A stretch of DNA of 64,000 bases from JACVRW01 sp963734025 (GCA_963734025.1 CAVTFR010000002.1:124001-188000); one strand, 5' to 3'. Shown: positions 1 through 8,159, numbered from the stretch's first letter. Notes: generated by a model not told the origin, from the letters alone. A program made the numbers and translations.

Positions 1-32
1 GCGAGCGTCGTGCGGAGGCGTCGTGAGTTCAT

Positions 33-58
33 GGGCCGCGACGCTGTTGACGCGGCCC
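33..58. terminator. GC-rich hairpin, possible terminator
   Basis: GGGCCGCG (33-40) pairs perfectly with CGCGGCCC (51-58) around a 10-nt loop. It lies just past the stop of the PhoX-like gene, which reads toward it. No T-run follows on either strand, so termination is only a suggestion. Confidence 0.4.
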
Positions 59-73
59 CTCGCCGGTGCAATG

Positions 74-1861
74 TCACCGACTGGTAACTATCGCGTACGC
101 GCGGGCTAGCCCCGGGACGTGGATCAAGAGCAGCTGCCCGCCTTCGCGCTTGTACGTGAAGTCGGGCTGACCGTCTGCGTTGTTGTCGTCACCGGGCGCC
201 TTCTCCACCCATAGCGTGTGTGCCTGGACGTTGATCAGGAACATATCGGGACCAAAGGCCTTGGACGCGTCGACGATGCCCGTCGACTCCCAGGCGCCCT
301 GGTTGCCGGCCGCTCGCCCATCGACGTCCGTCGGCCCTCCGTCGGCGGACTGGTTCACCTTCGCCACGACCTTGGCACCGGCCGGATTCCCGATCGGCAC
401 GTGCCAGAGCCTCGCCGTCGTCGCGGCGGGATCCGTGGAGCCGACGGGGAACTGCTGGCTCGATCCCGGATCCTCCGTGATCAGAAGGCCATTGGGCGTC
501 GACTCGATGTTGTCCGGCTGGTGAATCTCACCGAGCGTCTTGACGGGGTTGTCGTCACCCTCGACGAACACGGTGAGCGACGTGACCTTCGTCGGGTCTT
601 CCGGATCGAGCACCATCTTCCAGACCCGGCCGTTGGTGGACTTGAAGTTCGGCGTGTCCAGGCTCTGGTCCACCCGCCGGCCCCTGCCGGAATCGACGAT
701 GTAGACGATGTTCCCCTGCCCGGGCCGCTTGTCGTAGGCGAGGTCCTCGACACGGACGAACTGGAACACGTTGTTGAGGTCGCTCCAGTACTCCAGGACC
801 CACTGCGGGCCGTCGATCCCCAGCGCAGCCACGGAGCGAAGATCGGTCTGCCAGTTGTTGATGTTGTTAGGAGGCGGCGGATAGCCCTTATCGGCCGCCT
901 TCAGCTCTGAGCCGTCGGGGTTGCGGCCGGTCGCGATGTCCTTCGGCACCTTGATGAAGTGGCCGGTGACCTCGGTCCCCGAGCCCGGGATGACGTCGTA
1001 GTAGTTATGAACGCCTGGCGTGTCCGAGACAAACGCCCACAGGTCGCCCTCGTCAGCCATGAGGGCGTCGGTGCTCGGCGCGATGTACGAGTAGAGCTGC
1101 GACTGCGAGGGGACCACGGGCGGAAGGCCCGACACCGTCCCGAGCGGGCCGCTCGTGAACGTGTCGTCGCCGGAGAAGACGACCGGGTGCCCGTACCCGG
1201 GAATCGCGACGCTGTTCTCGTGGTTGTGCCTCCCCATCCCGTAGATCGGGTGGTTCTTGCCAGTCCGGACGTCGCGAGCAACCACGAGGCCGGCCTCCTC
1301 CTCCGCGGGGTCACCGATCGGCGGCGGCCAGGAGTCCTCCTGCCGGAACACGTAGTCGGGCGTCTCCTCGTTCGTGAAGAAGATGCTGCGGCTGAAGTCT
1401 TCCTTCGTCGTCGCGAGGTAGTTGGAGCAGAAGCGCTGGAAGCCCAGGGCACTCGGGATCACGAACTTCCCGTTCAGCACACCGGCCGAATGCTGGTTGA
1501 GGATCAGCCGGCTCACCTGCGCGTTGTCGAAGTCGTTCTCCCCGTTCTCTGCGGTCGGTGTGGCCGTGTTGTAGGGGAACGGCACCTTGCTGGTCTCGTG
1601 GTTCACGAGGAGGTCGGTTCTGCCCTGGCCCCGCGTTCGCACGGAGATGCCGTCCGGAATCGCCTCGAATCGATAACCGCTCGGAAGAACGTCGCCCACG
1701 GTGAGGAGGGGCTCGATCTGCACTCCCAGCTTGCTCGCGGTGAGCATCGCGGACTGCGTCGTCTTGAAGCCGCTCGTGTTTGCAGCGAGCGCCGGGGCCG
1801 CCGCCGAGACCACGACCGCCGTCCCCAGAGCAATACCGGCAAGGATCGTGCGTCCCCTCAT
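74..1861 (-). CDS. secreted PhoX/DUF839-family phosphatase-like protein
   Basis: About 595 residues. The N-terminus MRGRTILAGIALG...APALA is a typical Sec signal peptide, so export is expected. The mature part resembles the DUF839/PhoX family, whose characterised members are calcium/iron-dependent alkaline phosphatases acting outside the membrane; here LLVNHE, a GYGHPVVFSGDD stretch and a late TPNGLLITED segment carry the resemblance. I chose ATG 1861 over ATG 1888 because the longer form puts an acidic residue ahead of the signal peptide; a purine-rich GGGGGGAG lies immediately before 1861. It is followed by a hairpin. Function within the family, and whether all metal ligands are kept, cannot be settled by eye. 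Confidence 0.75.
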   Translation of the reverse strand: MRGRTILAGIALGTAVVVSAAAPALAANTSGFKTTQSAMLTASKLGVQIEPLLTVGDVLPSGYRFEAIPDGISVRTRGQGRTDLLVNHETSKVPFPYNTATPTAENGENDFDNAQVSRLILNQHSAGVLNGKFVIPSALGFQRFCSNYLATTKEDFSRSIFFTNEETPDYVFRQEDSWPPPIGDPAEEEAGLVVARDVRTGKNHPIYGMGRHNHENSVAIPGYGHPVVFSGDDTFTSGPLGTVSGLPPVVPSQSQLYSYIAPSTDALMADEGDLWAFVSDTPGVHNYYDVIPGSGTEVTGHFIKVPKDIATGRNPDGSELKAADKGYPPPPNNINNWQTDLRSVAALGIDGPQWVLEYWSDLNNVFQFVRVEDLAYDKRPGQGNIVYIVDSGRGRRVDQSLDTPNFKSTNGRVWKMVLDPEDPTKVTSLTVFVEGDDNPVKTLGEIHQPDNIESTPNGLLITEDPGSSQQFPVGSTDPAATTARLWHVPIGNPAGAKVVAKVNQSADGGPTDVDGRAAGNQGAWESTGIVDASKAFGPDMFLINVQAHTLWVEKAPGDDNNADGQPDFTYKREGGQLLLIHVPGLARAYAIVTSR

Positions 1862-1915
1862 CACTCCCCCCAGATCCGTGTGCGCCATGGTCTAACAGAT
1901 CTGGCCAGCCGACGG

Positions 1916-2351
1916 CTAGCCGAGCTTGACGATCTCGGGAGCCGACTTTCCGGCGCGCAGGCGTTTCAGGATGACGTCTGCACGCTTGCGGAACAGGACG
2001 ACGTTGCGGAGCTTGATCTCCTCGTAGCCGCGGATCACGTCGGGTAGCTCGAGCAGCTCGAGCGGCGTCGCGTGGGTGTCGGGCGTGAGGCGCTCGATGG
2101 CCTCGTCGACGAGGTCCAGGTACTCGCCGATGAGGGCACACTCGACGCGCCGCACCTCGGCGCGGCCGAAGAGGTCGAGCCGGCGGCCGCGCAGGCGGCG
2201 CATCCTCTAAAGCAGCCTGAACGCCGGCACGAACCAGCGGGTTCAGCTTCGCTCGCTCGACGGCGTCGAGGTGCAGGCGGGCCACCTCGTGCTCGTCCTT
2301 GTACGACATCAGCTCGTGGAGCTGGCGCGCCACCGCCTCGGCCAACTCCTA
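1916..2351 (-). pseudogene. remnant of indolepyruvate:ferredoxin oxidoreductase, C-terminal part
   Basis: Two pieces in different frames rebuild the C-terminal DUF6537 region of this enzyme, which oxidatively decarboxylates aryl-pyruvates using ferredoxin. The first (2351 down to about 2240) reads ELAEAVARQLHELMSYKDE then HEVARLHLD. The second (about 2237 down to 1919) reads WFVPAFRLL, a TAG stop, RMRRLRGRRLDLFG and LPDVIRGYEEIKLRN. The family normally has some 20-30 residues between the pieces, so a deletion, a frameshift and an in-frame stop are all present. The N-terminal TPP and ferredoxin domains are absent, so this is a dead fragment. Family identification is from memory of its conserved YKDEYEVARL and IRGYG motifs. 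Confidence 0.7.
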
Positions 2352-2714
2352 GTGTCCCGGCGAGGCGATCGCGGCGACCCCCACGACGTCGCGCGCGTGA
2401 CCCACTCGGCAACCGCGGCCTCCGGTGGCTTCAAAGCCATCGACCCTCATCATCGCGCTGAGAACATCCTCGCACGCACGGACAGGGCGTCTGCGCACGG
2501 ACCTCTGATGCTCGCGGGAGTCGCCCTTTCCGACAGTGGTATGAGCGCCGGCCGAGATTGCCGGGCGAAGCGGGAGCGCCAGAGCGCTCCCTTTCGCGAT
2601 GCGCGTGGCGCCCAGCGTGATCGCCGGGAGAGCTGGCCGCATCCGGCCGCGCTCGCGCAGCAGCTCCCGGGCGGGCAGCGCGCGGTTTAGCTCCTCGCGC
2701 CGCAGGGTTCGCAT
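2349..2714 (-). pseudogene. truncated winged-helix (AlkZ-like) protein remnant
   Basis: The ATG overlaps the sixA stop (TGATG), so this was once the next gene of that operon. Only the start, LRREELNRALPARELLRERG, resembles the N-terminus of the winged-helix/AlkZ-like family (usual form LTRRELNRALLARQLLLERR; members of about 380 residues, some of them DNA glycosylases). After about residue 30 the frame (121 codons in all) no longer resembles anything I know and runs into the oxidoreductase remnant. Most likely a deletion fused two decaying genes. Confidence 0.5.
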
Positions 2715-3208
2715 CACAGATCGCGCGGCCGGGTGAGCTCGACCAGCTCGGTCGCCTCGGGCCCGAGCTCGCCCCAGGCCGATCCGTGGAACGCGAGCGT
2801 GGCCAGCGCCGCCGTGGGGAACTTGCCCGCCAGCTCCGGCGCCGAGCCGGCGAGCTCCAACGCCAGCTCGTGCATGCTCGGGTTGTGGCCGATCACCAGC
2901 ACCGACCCGACATCGTCCGGCAGCCGGCGCAGGCGCGCGAGCAGCTCGCGCGCACTCGCACCGTACAGCTCGCCTTCCACCCGCACCGGTGCGCGCCCTA
3001 GCGCGGGCTCGATCCGCTCGAGCGTCTCTCGCGCCCGGCGGGCGGTCGAGCACAGAACCAGCTCCGGCTCAAACCCCTGCGCACGCATGTGCTTGACGAT
3101 CGCCTTCGCCGCCCTCTTGCCGCGCCCCGCCAGAGGCCGGTCGTGGTCCGGAAGCTCGGGTTGCTTCCAACTCGACTTGGCGTGCCTCAGGAGGTAGACG
3201 CGCTTCAT
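2714..3208 (-). CDS. sixA: SixA-type histidine phosphatase
   Basis: 164 residues, the usual length for SixA. The N-terminal LLRHAKSSW holds the RHG-type phosphohistidine site (Arg8, His9), and VIGHNP supplies the second catalytic His (about 108). SixA proteins remove phosphate from histidine of phosphotransfer proteins or act on small phosphate esters; they are cytoplasmic. The start overlaps the stop of an upstream fragment (ATGA), and its stop overlaps the next remnant (TGATG). It is the only intact gene in a stretch of broken ones, which suggests it is still selected. The substrate here is unknown. Confidence 0.85.
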   Translation of the reverse strand: MKRVYLLRHAKSSWKQPELPDHDRPLAGRGKRAAKAIVKHMRAQGFEPELVLCSTARRARETLERIEPALGRAPVRVEGELYGASARELLARLRRLPDDVGSVLVIGHNPSMHELALELAGSAPELAGKFPTAALATLAFHGSAWGELGPEATELVELTRPRDL

Positions 3209-3342
3209 CGCCCGCCAGATGATGAGCGACCCGAGCCCTTCTCGAGGTGGACGACCTCTCGCACGGTCGGCTCCTGCATCCCCAACCGGAGCGGGCGTGA
3301 GTCGACTGCCGCCCGGCGCGCTCGGACCTCGTCCAGCGCGAG
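3205..3342 (-). other. 3' end of an unidentified open frame coupled to sixA
   Basis: An open frame of at least 45 codons ends in TGA overlapping the sixA ATG (ATGA). It contains DEVRARRAAVDSRPLRLGMQ and TVREVVHLEKGSG. I do not recognise it. Upstream it runs antisense into the TauE remnant, so it is probably the tail of a deleted gene. Confidence 0.3.
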
Positions 3343-3360
3343 CGTCTGGGACCTAGCCCG

Positions 3361-3581
3361 CGAGACGCTCGCATACTGCTGGCCGGGATTGTGAACGGGG
3401 TGGCCCCGTCGTCATCATCGCCGTCGCGGACGTGGCCCGGGGGCCGGCCGCGCTGATCGCGGCCGGCTCCGTGGCAGGTGCCCAGCTGGCCGCCCGCTAC
3501 GGCCGGCGGCTCTCACCACAGGCTTTGCGGGCGGTGATCGTCGTCGTCGGAATCGCCGCGATCGTGCAGCTCGTGACCTAG
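3361..3581 (+). pseudogene. C-terminal remnant of a TauE/SafE-family permease
   Basis: The last 57 codons read IAVADVARGPAALIAAGSVA, then GAQLAARYGRRLSPQALRA and VIVVVGIAAIVQLVT. This matches the final membrane segments of TauE/SafE sulfite/sulfonate exporters (roughly 250 residues when complete). Just upstream LLAGIVNGVAP continues the family pattern in another frame, so there is a frameshift near 3406. No start or earlier segments remain. Its TAG stop interlocks with the TAG of the convergent glycerophosphodiesterase gene at 3578-3581. Confidence 0.65.
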
Positions 3582-4747
3582 GGCCCTCTGAAGATCTCCC
3601 GCGCGGCCCAGGCCGTGTCGGGGAAGTCCGAGAACACGCCGTCGATCCCCAGCCTGTAGAAGGCGAGATACTCCTCGACAGGCCCACCGGGGTAGCCGGT
3701 TGGGAAGGCGTCGTCCCGGAAGGTCCACGTGTGGATCAGCAGGCCGTGCGCATGCGCACGCTGGATCAGGTTGGTGGGCGGCTTGACGTCCCCGCCCCCT
3801 GAGCCGGTCGTCGGGATGATGTATACCTTCCACGGCCCGATGCCGTCCGCGTAGGTCTTGATCTCCGCAAGGCCCTCGTCCGTCGCGAAGAAGCCGAACG
3901 TCCGGGCCTGCAAGACCGGATTGCCGGAGACGGTCCAGTCGTAGGGCCGGTCGAAAGGCGCCGCATACGTCGGGTTGCCGGTGATCGGGTCGGTGTCGTT
4001 CGCGTCCACCAGCTGGACCAGCCGGACCGGGGTCATGGTGTTCAGCTGCTTCAGGTTGGACTGCTCGAACGACTGGATGAACACCGGCGACTTGCGTTTG
4101 TTCAGGCCATTGCGGTCCAGGACCCCCACGAGCCGGCCCTCGAGGGGCAGGTTGAGGGTCTGGTGGAAGGTCGGGTGCTTCGTCTCGGGATAGATCCCGA
4201 TCCTGCGGCCGCGCTTCCTCGACTCCCGCTTCGCGAGGTCGATGACCTCCTGGAGCGTCGGAACCTTGAACTTCCCGTCGAACTCGGTCGGGCGTCCGCC
4301 ACGGGTCTGCTTCGCGCCGAGGGTCTTGATCTCGGCCAGCGTGAAGTCGGAGGCGAAGAAGCCTGTCGTCGCAAAGCCGTCAAGCATCTTGGTCGTCTCG
4401 CGGCTTGCGAACTCGGGATGGTCCGCAACATTGGTCGAATCGCGGGTCGCGGGATCCGTGTCGCCGATGAACGGCTCGTGACGGGCGATCAGCACGCCGT
4501 CCTTCGTCGCCACGAGGTCGGGCTCGATGTAGTCTGCACCGAGCTTAATCGCGAGCCTGTAGGACTCCAGCGTGTGCTCGGGCAGGAAGCCGCTCGCCCC
4601 CCGGTGGCCGATCACCAGAGGGCTGTTCTCACGCTTCGGGCCGTCGCGCTTGTGCTTCTTCTTGCCGACGGCGGCCGCCGGTGCGAGGAGCGCCACCAGA
4701 GCGAGCAGGACCAGGGCTATGCGAATCCACGACGCGCGAGAGTTCAT
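3578..4747 (-). CDS. glpQ: secreted glycerophosphodiester phosphodiesterase
   Basis: 389 residues with a signal peptide (SWIRIALVLLALVALLAPAA) and then a GDPD domain. The catalytic start VIGHRGASGFLPEHTLESY supplies His48/Arg49, ADYIEPDLVATKDG the metal-binding Glu75/Asp77, and ARHEP the second His (90). Such enzymes hydrolyse glycerophosphodiesters from phospholipids or teichoic acids to glycerol-3-phosphate and an alcohol; this one should act outside the membrane. TAGTTT lies 6 nt before the ATG, suggesting a leaderless mRNA. With the PhoX-like protein nearby it could serve phosphate scavenging, which is inference. Confidence 0.88.
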   Translation of the reverse strand: MNSRASWIRIALVLLALVALLAPAAAVGKKKHKRDGPKRENSPLVIGHRGASGFLPEHTLESYRLAIKLGADYIEPDLVATKDGVLIARHEPFIGDTDPATRDSTNVADHPEFASRETTKMLDGFATTGFFASDFTLAEIKTLGAKQTRGGRPTEFDGKFKVPTLQEVIDLAKRESRKRGRRIGIYPETKHPTFHQTLNLPLEGRLVGVLDRNGLNKRKSPVFIQSFEQSNLKQLNTMTPVRLVQLVDANDTDPITGNPTYAAPFDRPYDWTVSGNPVLQARTFGFFATDEGLAEIKTYADGIGPWKVYIIPTTGSGGGDVKPPTNLIQRAHAHGLLIHTWTFRDDAFPTGYPGGPVEEYLAFYRLGIDGVFSDFPDTAWAAREIFRGP

Positions 4748-4753
4748 CGGCCG

Positions 4754-4759
4754 AAACTA
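4754..4759 (-). promoter_or_regulatory. -10-like TAGTTT before glpQ
   Basis: TANNNT hexamer 6 nt upstream of the glpQ ATG with no Shine-Dalgarno between them; consistent with a leaderless transcript. Confidence 0.4.
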
Positions 4760-5081
4760 ACCGACCGGCTGGCCCAACGCTACCCCTGCAGAAGCTGCGG
4801 CGCGACCTCTTCGGCGATCAGCTGCAGCACGCTCGCACGCCCCCGGCGAACAGCGGTCATGACGGACGACGACGTCCGCGCTTCCGGAACTGGTGGCGGA
4901 GCGAGCGTGAGCCAATCGCCAGTCGAGACGCCCGGAGCTCATCCAACTCGATAGCCGGGTCCGCCGGCCCGGCGCTCTCGCTTCTGCCTCGTTGCGACAG
5001 CGAGCTCCGTCCCAACGGGAGTTCGCGCGCGTGTGGGTGTTAGGTCTGCAACATTCTCAGCGTTGTCTCATCGCGCGCGGG
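4760..5081. other. intergenic, no gene recognised
   Basis: Divergent spacer between glpQ and the secreted protein at 5094. On the minus strand a short frame (ATG near 4860, ending near 4785 with EEVAPQLLQG) could be a gene tail, but I could not assign it. Otherwise I see nothing. Confidence 0.3.
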
Positions 5082-5087
5082 TAAATT
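5082..5087 (+). promoter_or_regulatory. -10-like TAAATT
   Basis: TAAATT ends 6 nt before the GTG at 5094; the intervening CGGTGG is at best a weak ribosome site. Confidence 0.4.
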
Positions 5088-5093
5088 CGGTGG

Positions 5094-5846
5094 GTGATCA
5101 AGCGTGCGAGGACAACAGCAGTGCTGCTCGTCGCGATCCTCGTGGCCGGCGGCACCATCACGGCAATCGCGTCCACCGGGTCAAGCGCGGGAACGAACCC
5201 GGCTCCCGTTACAACGCCCTACCACCCGGCCTTTGACGCGGCGAACTTCGGCGGCCCGATCGACAACCCCTGGCTGCCGCTCAGGCTCGGAACCGTCCTT
5301 CGCTACAGGGGCGTCGGCGACGACGGCAAGACGCGCGAGCTCAACACGGTCAGGGTGACGCACAGGAAGAAGCGCATCATGGGAGTCGAGGCGACGGTGG
5401 TCCTGGACCAGGTCTCCTCGGAGGGCAAGCCCGAGGAGCGCACCTTCGACTGGTACGCGCAAGACAAGGAGGGGAACGTCTGGTACCTCGGCGAGGACTC
5501 GAGCAACTTCGAGCACGGGCGCTGGGTGAAGGACGACGGGTCCTGGCAGGCCGGCGTCGGCAACGGCCAGCCCGGCATCATCATGCTCGCCCACCCGCAC
5601 CGCGGCGATGCCTACCGGCAGGAGTACTCGCCCGGGCACGCCGTAGACCAGGCCCAGGTGCTCGGCGGCGGCGGCGCCGTGAGGACGCCGTACCGCCTCT
5701 TCAAGCGGACGCTGCTCACGCTCGAGTACAGCACGATCGACAAGCAGTACGAGCTGAAGTGGCACGGCCGCGGCGTCGGCGTGATCAAGGAGCAGGCCGT
5801 CACGACGAGCAAGGAGCTGTCGAAGCTGGTCGCGATCAAGCGTTGA
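5094..5846 (+). CDS. secreted protein of unknown function
   Basis: 250 residues from GTG. The N-terminus (TTAVLLVAILVAGGTITAIA) is a signal peptide or uncleaved anchor. The rest is soluble, with no cysteine and a pattern of beta-strand-like stretches: NPWLPLRLGTVLRYRG, RTFDWYAQDKEGNVWYLGED and YSPGHAVDQAQVLG. The FDWYAQDKEGNVWYLGE core recurs in exported actinobacterial proteins that I know only as hypothetical. No catalytic motif is evident. Its 3' flank is followed by an IS3-type element 88 nt away, which may have separated it from former neighbours. Confidence 0.7.
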   Translation: MIKRARTTAVLLVAILVAGGTITAIASTGSSAGTNPAPVTTPYHPAFDAANFGGPIDNPWLPLRLGTVLRYRGVGDDGKTRELNTVRVTHRKKRIMGVEATVVLDQVSSEGKPEERTFDWYAQDKEGNVWYLGEDSSNFEHGRWVKDDGSWQAGVGNGQPGIIMLAHPHRGDAYRQEYSPGHAVDQAQVLGGGGAVRTPYRLFKRTLLTLEYSTIDKQYELKWHGRGVGVIKEQAVTTSKELSKLVAIKR

Positions 5847-5934
5847 CGCTCGCCGTGTGAGAGGTGCGGTAATGCCCCTCGCGTTCGATTGGACCGTCGG
5901 GCTACCGCTTCCGCCTGCTTGCACAAGTCGAGGT

Positions 5935-5964
5935 TTGAGCCGGGCTGGGTTTCGCGGAGACCGG
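5935..5964 (+). repeat. left terminal inverted repeat of the IS3 element
   Basis: TTGAGCCGGGCTGGGTTTCG at 5935-5954 continuing CGGAGACCGG; inverted match to 7214-7243. Confidence 0.75.
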
Positions 5965-5983
5965 ATTGGTTGGGTCCCTCTGT

Positions 5984-6871
5984 TCATGTGAGGGAGATTT
6001 CCAAGGTACTGGGCTGGCTCAGCCTTTCGAACTCAGACGGTGGGAGGTCGTCGAGCGCCTGGTGGAGGCGGGTGTCGTTGAACCAGCCGATGTACTCGAC
6101 GACGGCGAGCTCGAGCTGGGCGCGTGAGCGCCAGACGCGATCGCAGATCAGCTCGGTCTTGAAGCTGTCGACGAAGCTCTCTGCGAGCGCGTTGTCGTAG
6201 GCGTCGCCGACCGACCCGACCGAGGCGAGCACACCGTGATCGGCCAGGGTCTGGGTGTAATCGATCGACGTGTATTGACTGCCGCGATCGCTGTGATGCA
6301 CCAAGGCGACGTCGGCGCCGGGCCCGCGCTGCCAGAGCGCCATCCGCAGTGCGTCGAGGACCAAGGTGGTGCGCATGTGGGCGGCGAGCTGCCAGCCCAC
6401 CACCTTGCGGCTGTAGGCGTCGAGCACGAACGCGAAGAACACCAGCCCCTCCCAGCAACGCAGATAGGACAAGTCGGCGACCCAAAGCAGGTTCGGCCCG
6501 CCGGCGGTGAAGTTGCGCTCGACAAGGTCGGGCCGGCGCGACGCCTCGGGATTGGACCGGGTGGTGCGCCACGGCTTGCCCCTGCGCTTGGCGCCCTGGA
6601 TGCCGTGGGTTCGCATCAGCCGCTTGACCCGGTCGCGACCGACCTGCACGCCCTCCCGCCGAAGCGCTTTCCAGCTGCGCCGGTAGCCGTAGGCGTGATA
6701 GTTGGCCGCCTGCAGCCGCTCGATTCGCTCGAGCAGCCGCTCGTCCTCGACCCGACGCGCCGAGCGCGCGCCGGTCTTGCGCTGGTAGTAGGCGGACGCC
6801 GACACGCCCAAGGTCCGGCAGATCGGCTCAACCCCGAAACGGCCGCGGTGCTCATCGATATACGCGGTCAC
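5984..6871 (-). CDS. IS3-family transposase OrfB (DDE integrase)
   Basis: 295 residues from a GTG that overlaps the orfA stop (GTGA). The N-terminal helical HTH_21 region (YIDEHRGRFGVEPICRTLGV, then YYQRK) is followed by an rve integrase core. The DDE triad is visible: Asp in LLWVADLSYL, Asp in VHHSDRGSQYTS, and Glu in DNALAESFVDSFKTELI. All family landmarks, including WFNDTRLHQALDDLPP at the C-terminus, are present, so the protein should be active. It joins and cuts the element ends together with OrfA, possibly as a frameshift fusion. Confidence 0.93.
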   Translation of the reverse strand: MTAYIDEHRGRFGVEPICRTLGVSASAYYQRKTGARSARRVEDERLLERIERLQAANYHAYGYRRSWKALRREGVQVGRDRVKRLMRTHGIQGAKRRGKPWRTTRSNPEASRRPDLVERNFTAGGPNLLWVADLSYLRCWEGLVFFAFVLDAYSRKVVGWQLAAHMRTTLVLDALRMALWQRGPGADVALVHHSDRGSQYTSIDYTQTLADHGVLASVGSVGDAYDNALAESFVDSFKTELICDRVWRSRAQLELAVVEYIGWFNDTRLHQALDDLPPSEFERLSQPSTLEISLT

Positions 6872-7170
6872 TTCGGACGGTCTGGGTCGAGCTCGCGCGC
6901 GAAAAACAACGACGCCGACTTCAAGATCTCGTTCGCGCGGCGCAGCTCATAGTTCTCCTTGCGCAGCCGCCGGATCTCCTCGCGCTCCTGACTGGCCAAC
7001 AGATCCGGACGCTTGCCACTGTCGGCCTCGAACTGGCGCACCCTCTTGCGCAACGTCTCGGGGTGCATGCCGAGATCAGCAGCGATGTGAGCGATCGGCC
7101 GCTCCGACTCCATCGCCAACCTAATCCCGCGCTGAATCAGCTCATCGGGATACTTCTTCGGACGTGCCAT
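6868..7170 (-). CDS. IS3-family transposase OrfA (HTH subunit)
   Basis: 100 residues from ATG 7170 (MARPKKYPDELIQRGIRLAM). It has an HTH_Tnp_1 helix-turn-helix (IAHIAADLGMHPETLRKRVR) and then a leucine-zipper-like coiled coil (EIRRLRKENYELRRANEIL), as in typical OrfA. It recognises the terminal repeats and dimerises with OrfB. A GTTTTTC run about 30 nt before its stop could act as a frameshift site, which is inference. Confidence 0.9.
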   Translation of the reverse strand: MARPKKYPDELIQRGIRLAMESERPIAHIAADLGMHPETLRKRVRQFEADSGKRPDLLASQEREEIRRLRKENYELRRANEILKSASLFFARELDPDRPK

Positions 7171-7213
7171 AGCCGCGGAGCGTCTCCTCTCCCGAGGACA
7201 GAATCCTCGAAAC

Positions 7214-7243
7214 GAGATCTCCGTCAAACCCAGCCTGGCTCAA
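7214..7243 (-). repeat. right terminal inverted repeat of the IS3 element
   Basis: Read on the minus strand from 7243 it begins TTGAGCCAGGCTGGGTTTGA, matching the left end with three differences in the first 27 nt. Confidence 0.75.
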
Positions 7244-7245
7244 GC

Positions 7246-7641
7246 GTGGAGCTTCTTCTTGGACGCATGTTCGCGTTGTTGTCCGAGGAGGAGATGGACT
7301 GGGACGCGATCTCCGAAGTCCTCGCTCCCGACATCGTCTGGGAGGTTCGGGCCGATTTCCCTGACGCCGGGATCTACAGGGGCTATGACGGGATGCGGCG
7401 GCTGTCTGCGGCCTTCGATGAAGTGTTTGAGAAGACCCGGTACCGGCCACTCGAATACATCCACACCGGCGGTTACGTGGTCGTGCCGCTTCGGTTGGGC
7501 GGGCTGGGCGTAGGGAGCGGGGCCGCATTCGCCGCACGCGAGGAGACCTGGGTATTCACCCTGCGCGACCGCAAGATTCGGCACGTCAGGGAATACGCGA
7601 CCAAACAGGAAGCCCTCGAAGCCGTGGGGCTGCGGGGGTAG
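7246..7641 (+). pseudogene. SnoaL/NTF2-like protein, 5' end removed by the IS element
   Basis: About 131 codons from a GTG three bases past the IS end. The sequence (VELLLGRMFALL, VLAPDIVWEVRADFPDAGIY, RGYDGMRRL, TWVFTLRDRKIRHVREYATK, QEAL) is a SnoaL-like cone fold lacking only the first several residues of the family start (usually MS.ENVELVRR). Members range from small isomerases and hydrolases to ligand-binding proteins, so the substrate is unknown. The frame is open into the IS, so a fusion product or a product from GTG 7246 or ATG 7267 is possible. No ribosome site is evident, so expression is doubtful. Confidence 0.65.
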
Positions 7642-7652
7642 GCGGGACACCC

Positions 7653-8159
7653 TCAGACCTCGGTGCTCCATGTTTCCTGCGTGTTGGCGATCAGGGCCTC
7701 GAGGTCTTGTGCTGTCAGCACCTCGACGCGGTCCAGTTCGTCGGCGATCGCCACCGCCAGGCGCCGGAACTCCGGGCGCCGCGCCAGCTCGTTGGCCTGC
7801 CACACGTAGTACCCCCACGTGGCGCGATCGGCGACGCCGATGTACCGGGCGAGGTGGCGTGCCTGCTCGGCGTCACGCCGGGCTCCTTCGGGCAGCCGCT
7901 CGGGATCGATGGGCCATTCCTGCCAGCCCGCGCAGCCCTCGGTCATCGCGCCCACAAGGATCGCCACGAGCACGCGCTGGGCCTTGTCGTGGTCGGGGCC
8001 GTCGCCCCAGTCGACCGTCACCAATCCAGCCAGGTCCGCCTCGGGCAAGTCGGTCCGCACCTGCTTCGGCACCATCCCCGCGAGGCACAAGCCGGCCACA
8101 TGGTGGGCCTCGTGTCGTGCGACCTCGCGGCTCGCTGGCAGAGTCCGGGTCATGCTCAC
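7653..8159 (-). CDS. stand-alone M41 (FtsH-type) zinc peptidase-like domain
   Basis: 168 residues with no membrane segment and no AAA+ domain. HEAHH (His16, Glu17, His20) matches the HEAGH zinc site of FtsH, and RLPEGARRDAEQARHLAR matches the FtsH segment GASNDIEQATRIAR, whose Asp is the third zinc ligand (Asp96). The His-Asp spacing of about 80 equals that in FtsH. Between them, ILVGAMTEGCAG mirrors the FtsH LLGGRAAEE helix. The start overlaps the upstream stop (ATGA), giving a coupled trio with the unknown protein and the HTH protein. Zinc binding is likely by motif; proteolysis and targets are unknown. Confidence 0.65.
   Translation of the reverse strand: MSMTRTLPASREVARHEAHHVAGLCLAGMVPKQVRTDLPEADLAGLVTVDWGDGPDHDKAQRVLVAILVGAMTEGCAGWQEWPIDPERLPEGARRDAEQARHLARYIGVADRATWGYYVWQANELARRPEFRRLAVAIADELDRVEVLTAQDLEALIANTQETWSTEV

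Larger units (their letters stand above)
5935..7243 (-). mobile_element. IS3-family insertion sequence
   Basis: An element of about 1.31 kb with imperfect inverted ends beginning TTGAGCC(G/A)GGCTGGGTTT (24 of 27 positions match) and two minus-strand frames, orfA (HTH) and orfB (DDE transposase), overlapping at GTGA. Both genes look intact, so it may still move. The flanks (GAGGT on the left, GCGTG on the right) show no obvious target duplication, which suggests an old insertion or later deletion on one side. The right end abuts a 5'-truncated SnoaL-like gene. Confidence 0.85.

Noticed and set aside
218..910. Plus-strand open frames opposite the PhoX-like gene
   Set aside because: No protein-like features or start signals; they mirror the minus-strand coding sequence.
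5989..7226. Inner TGA(G/C)GGAGAT repeats as the IS ends
   Set aside because: Longer and better inverted repeats lie outside them (5935 and 7243); the inner match is only about 12 nt.
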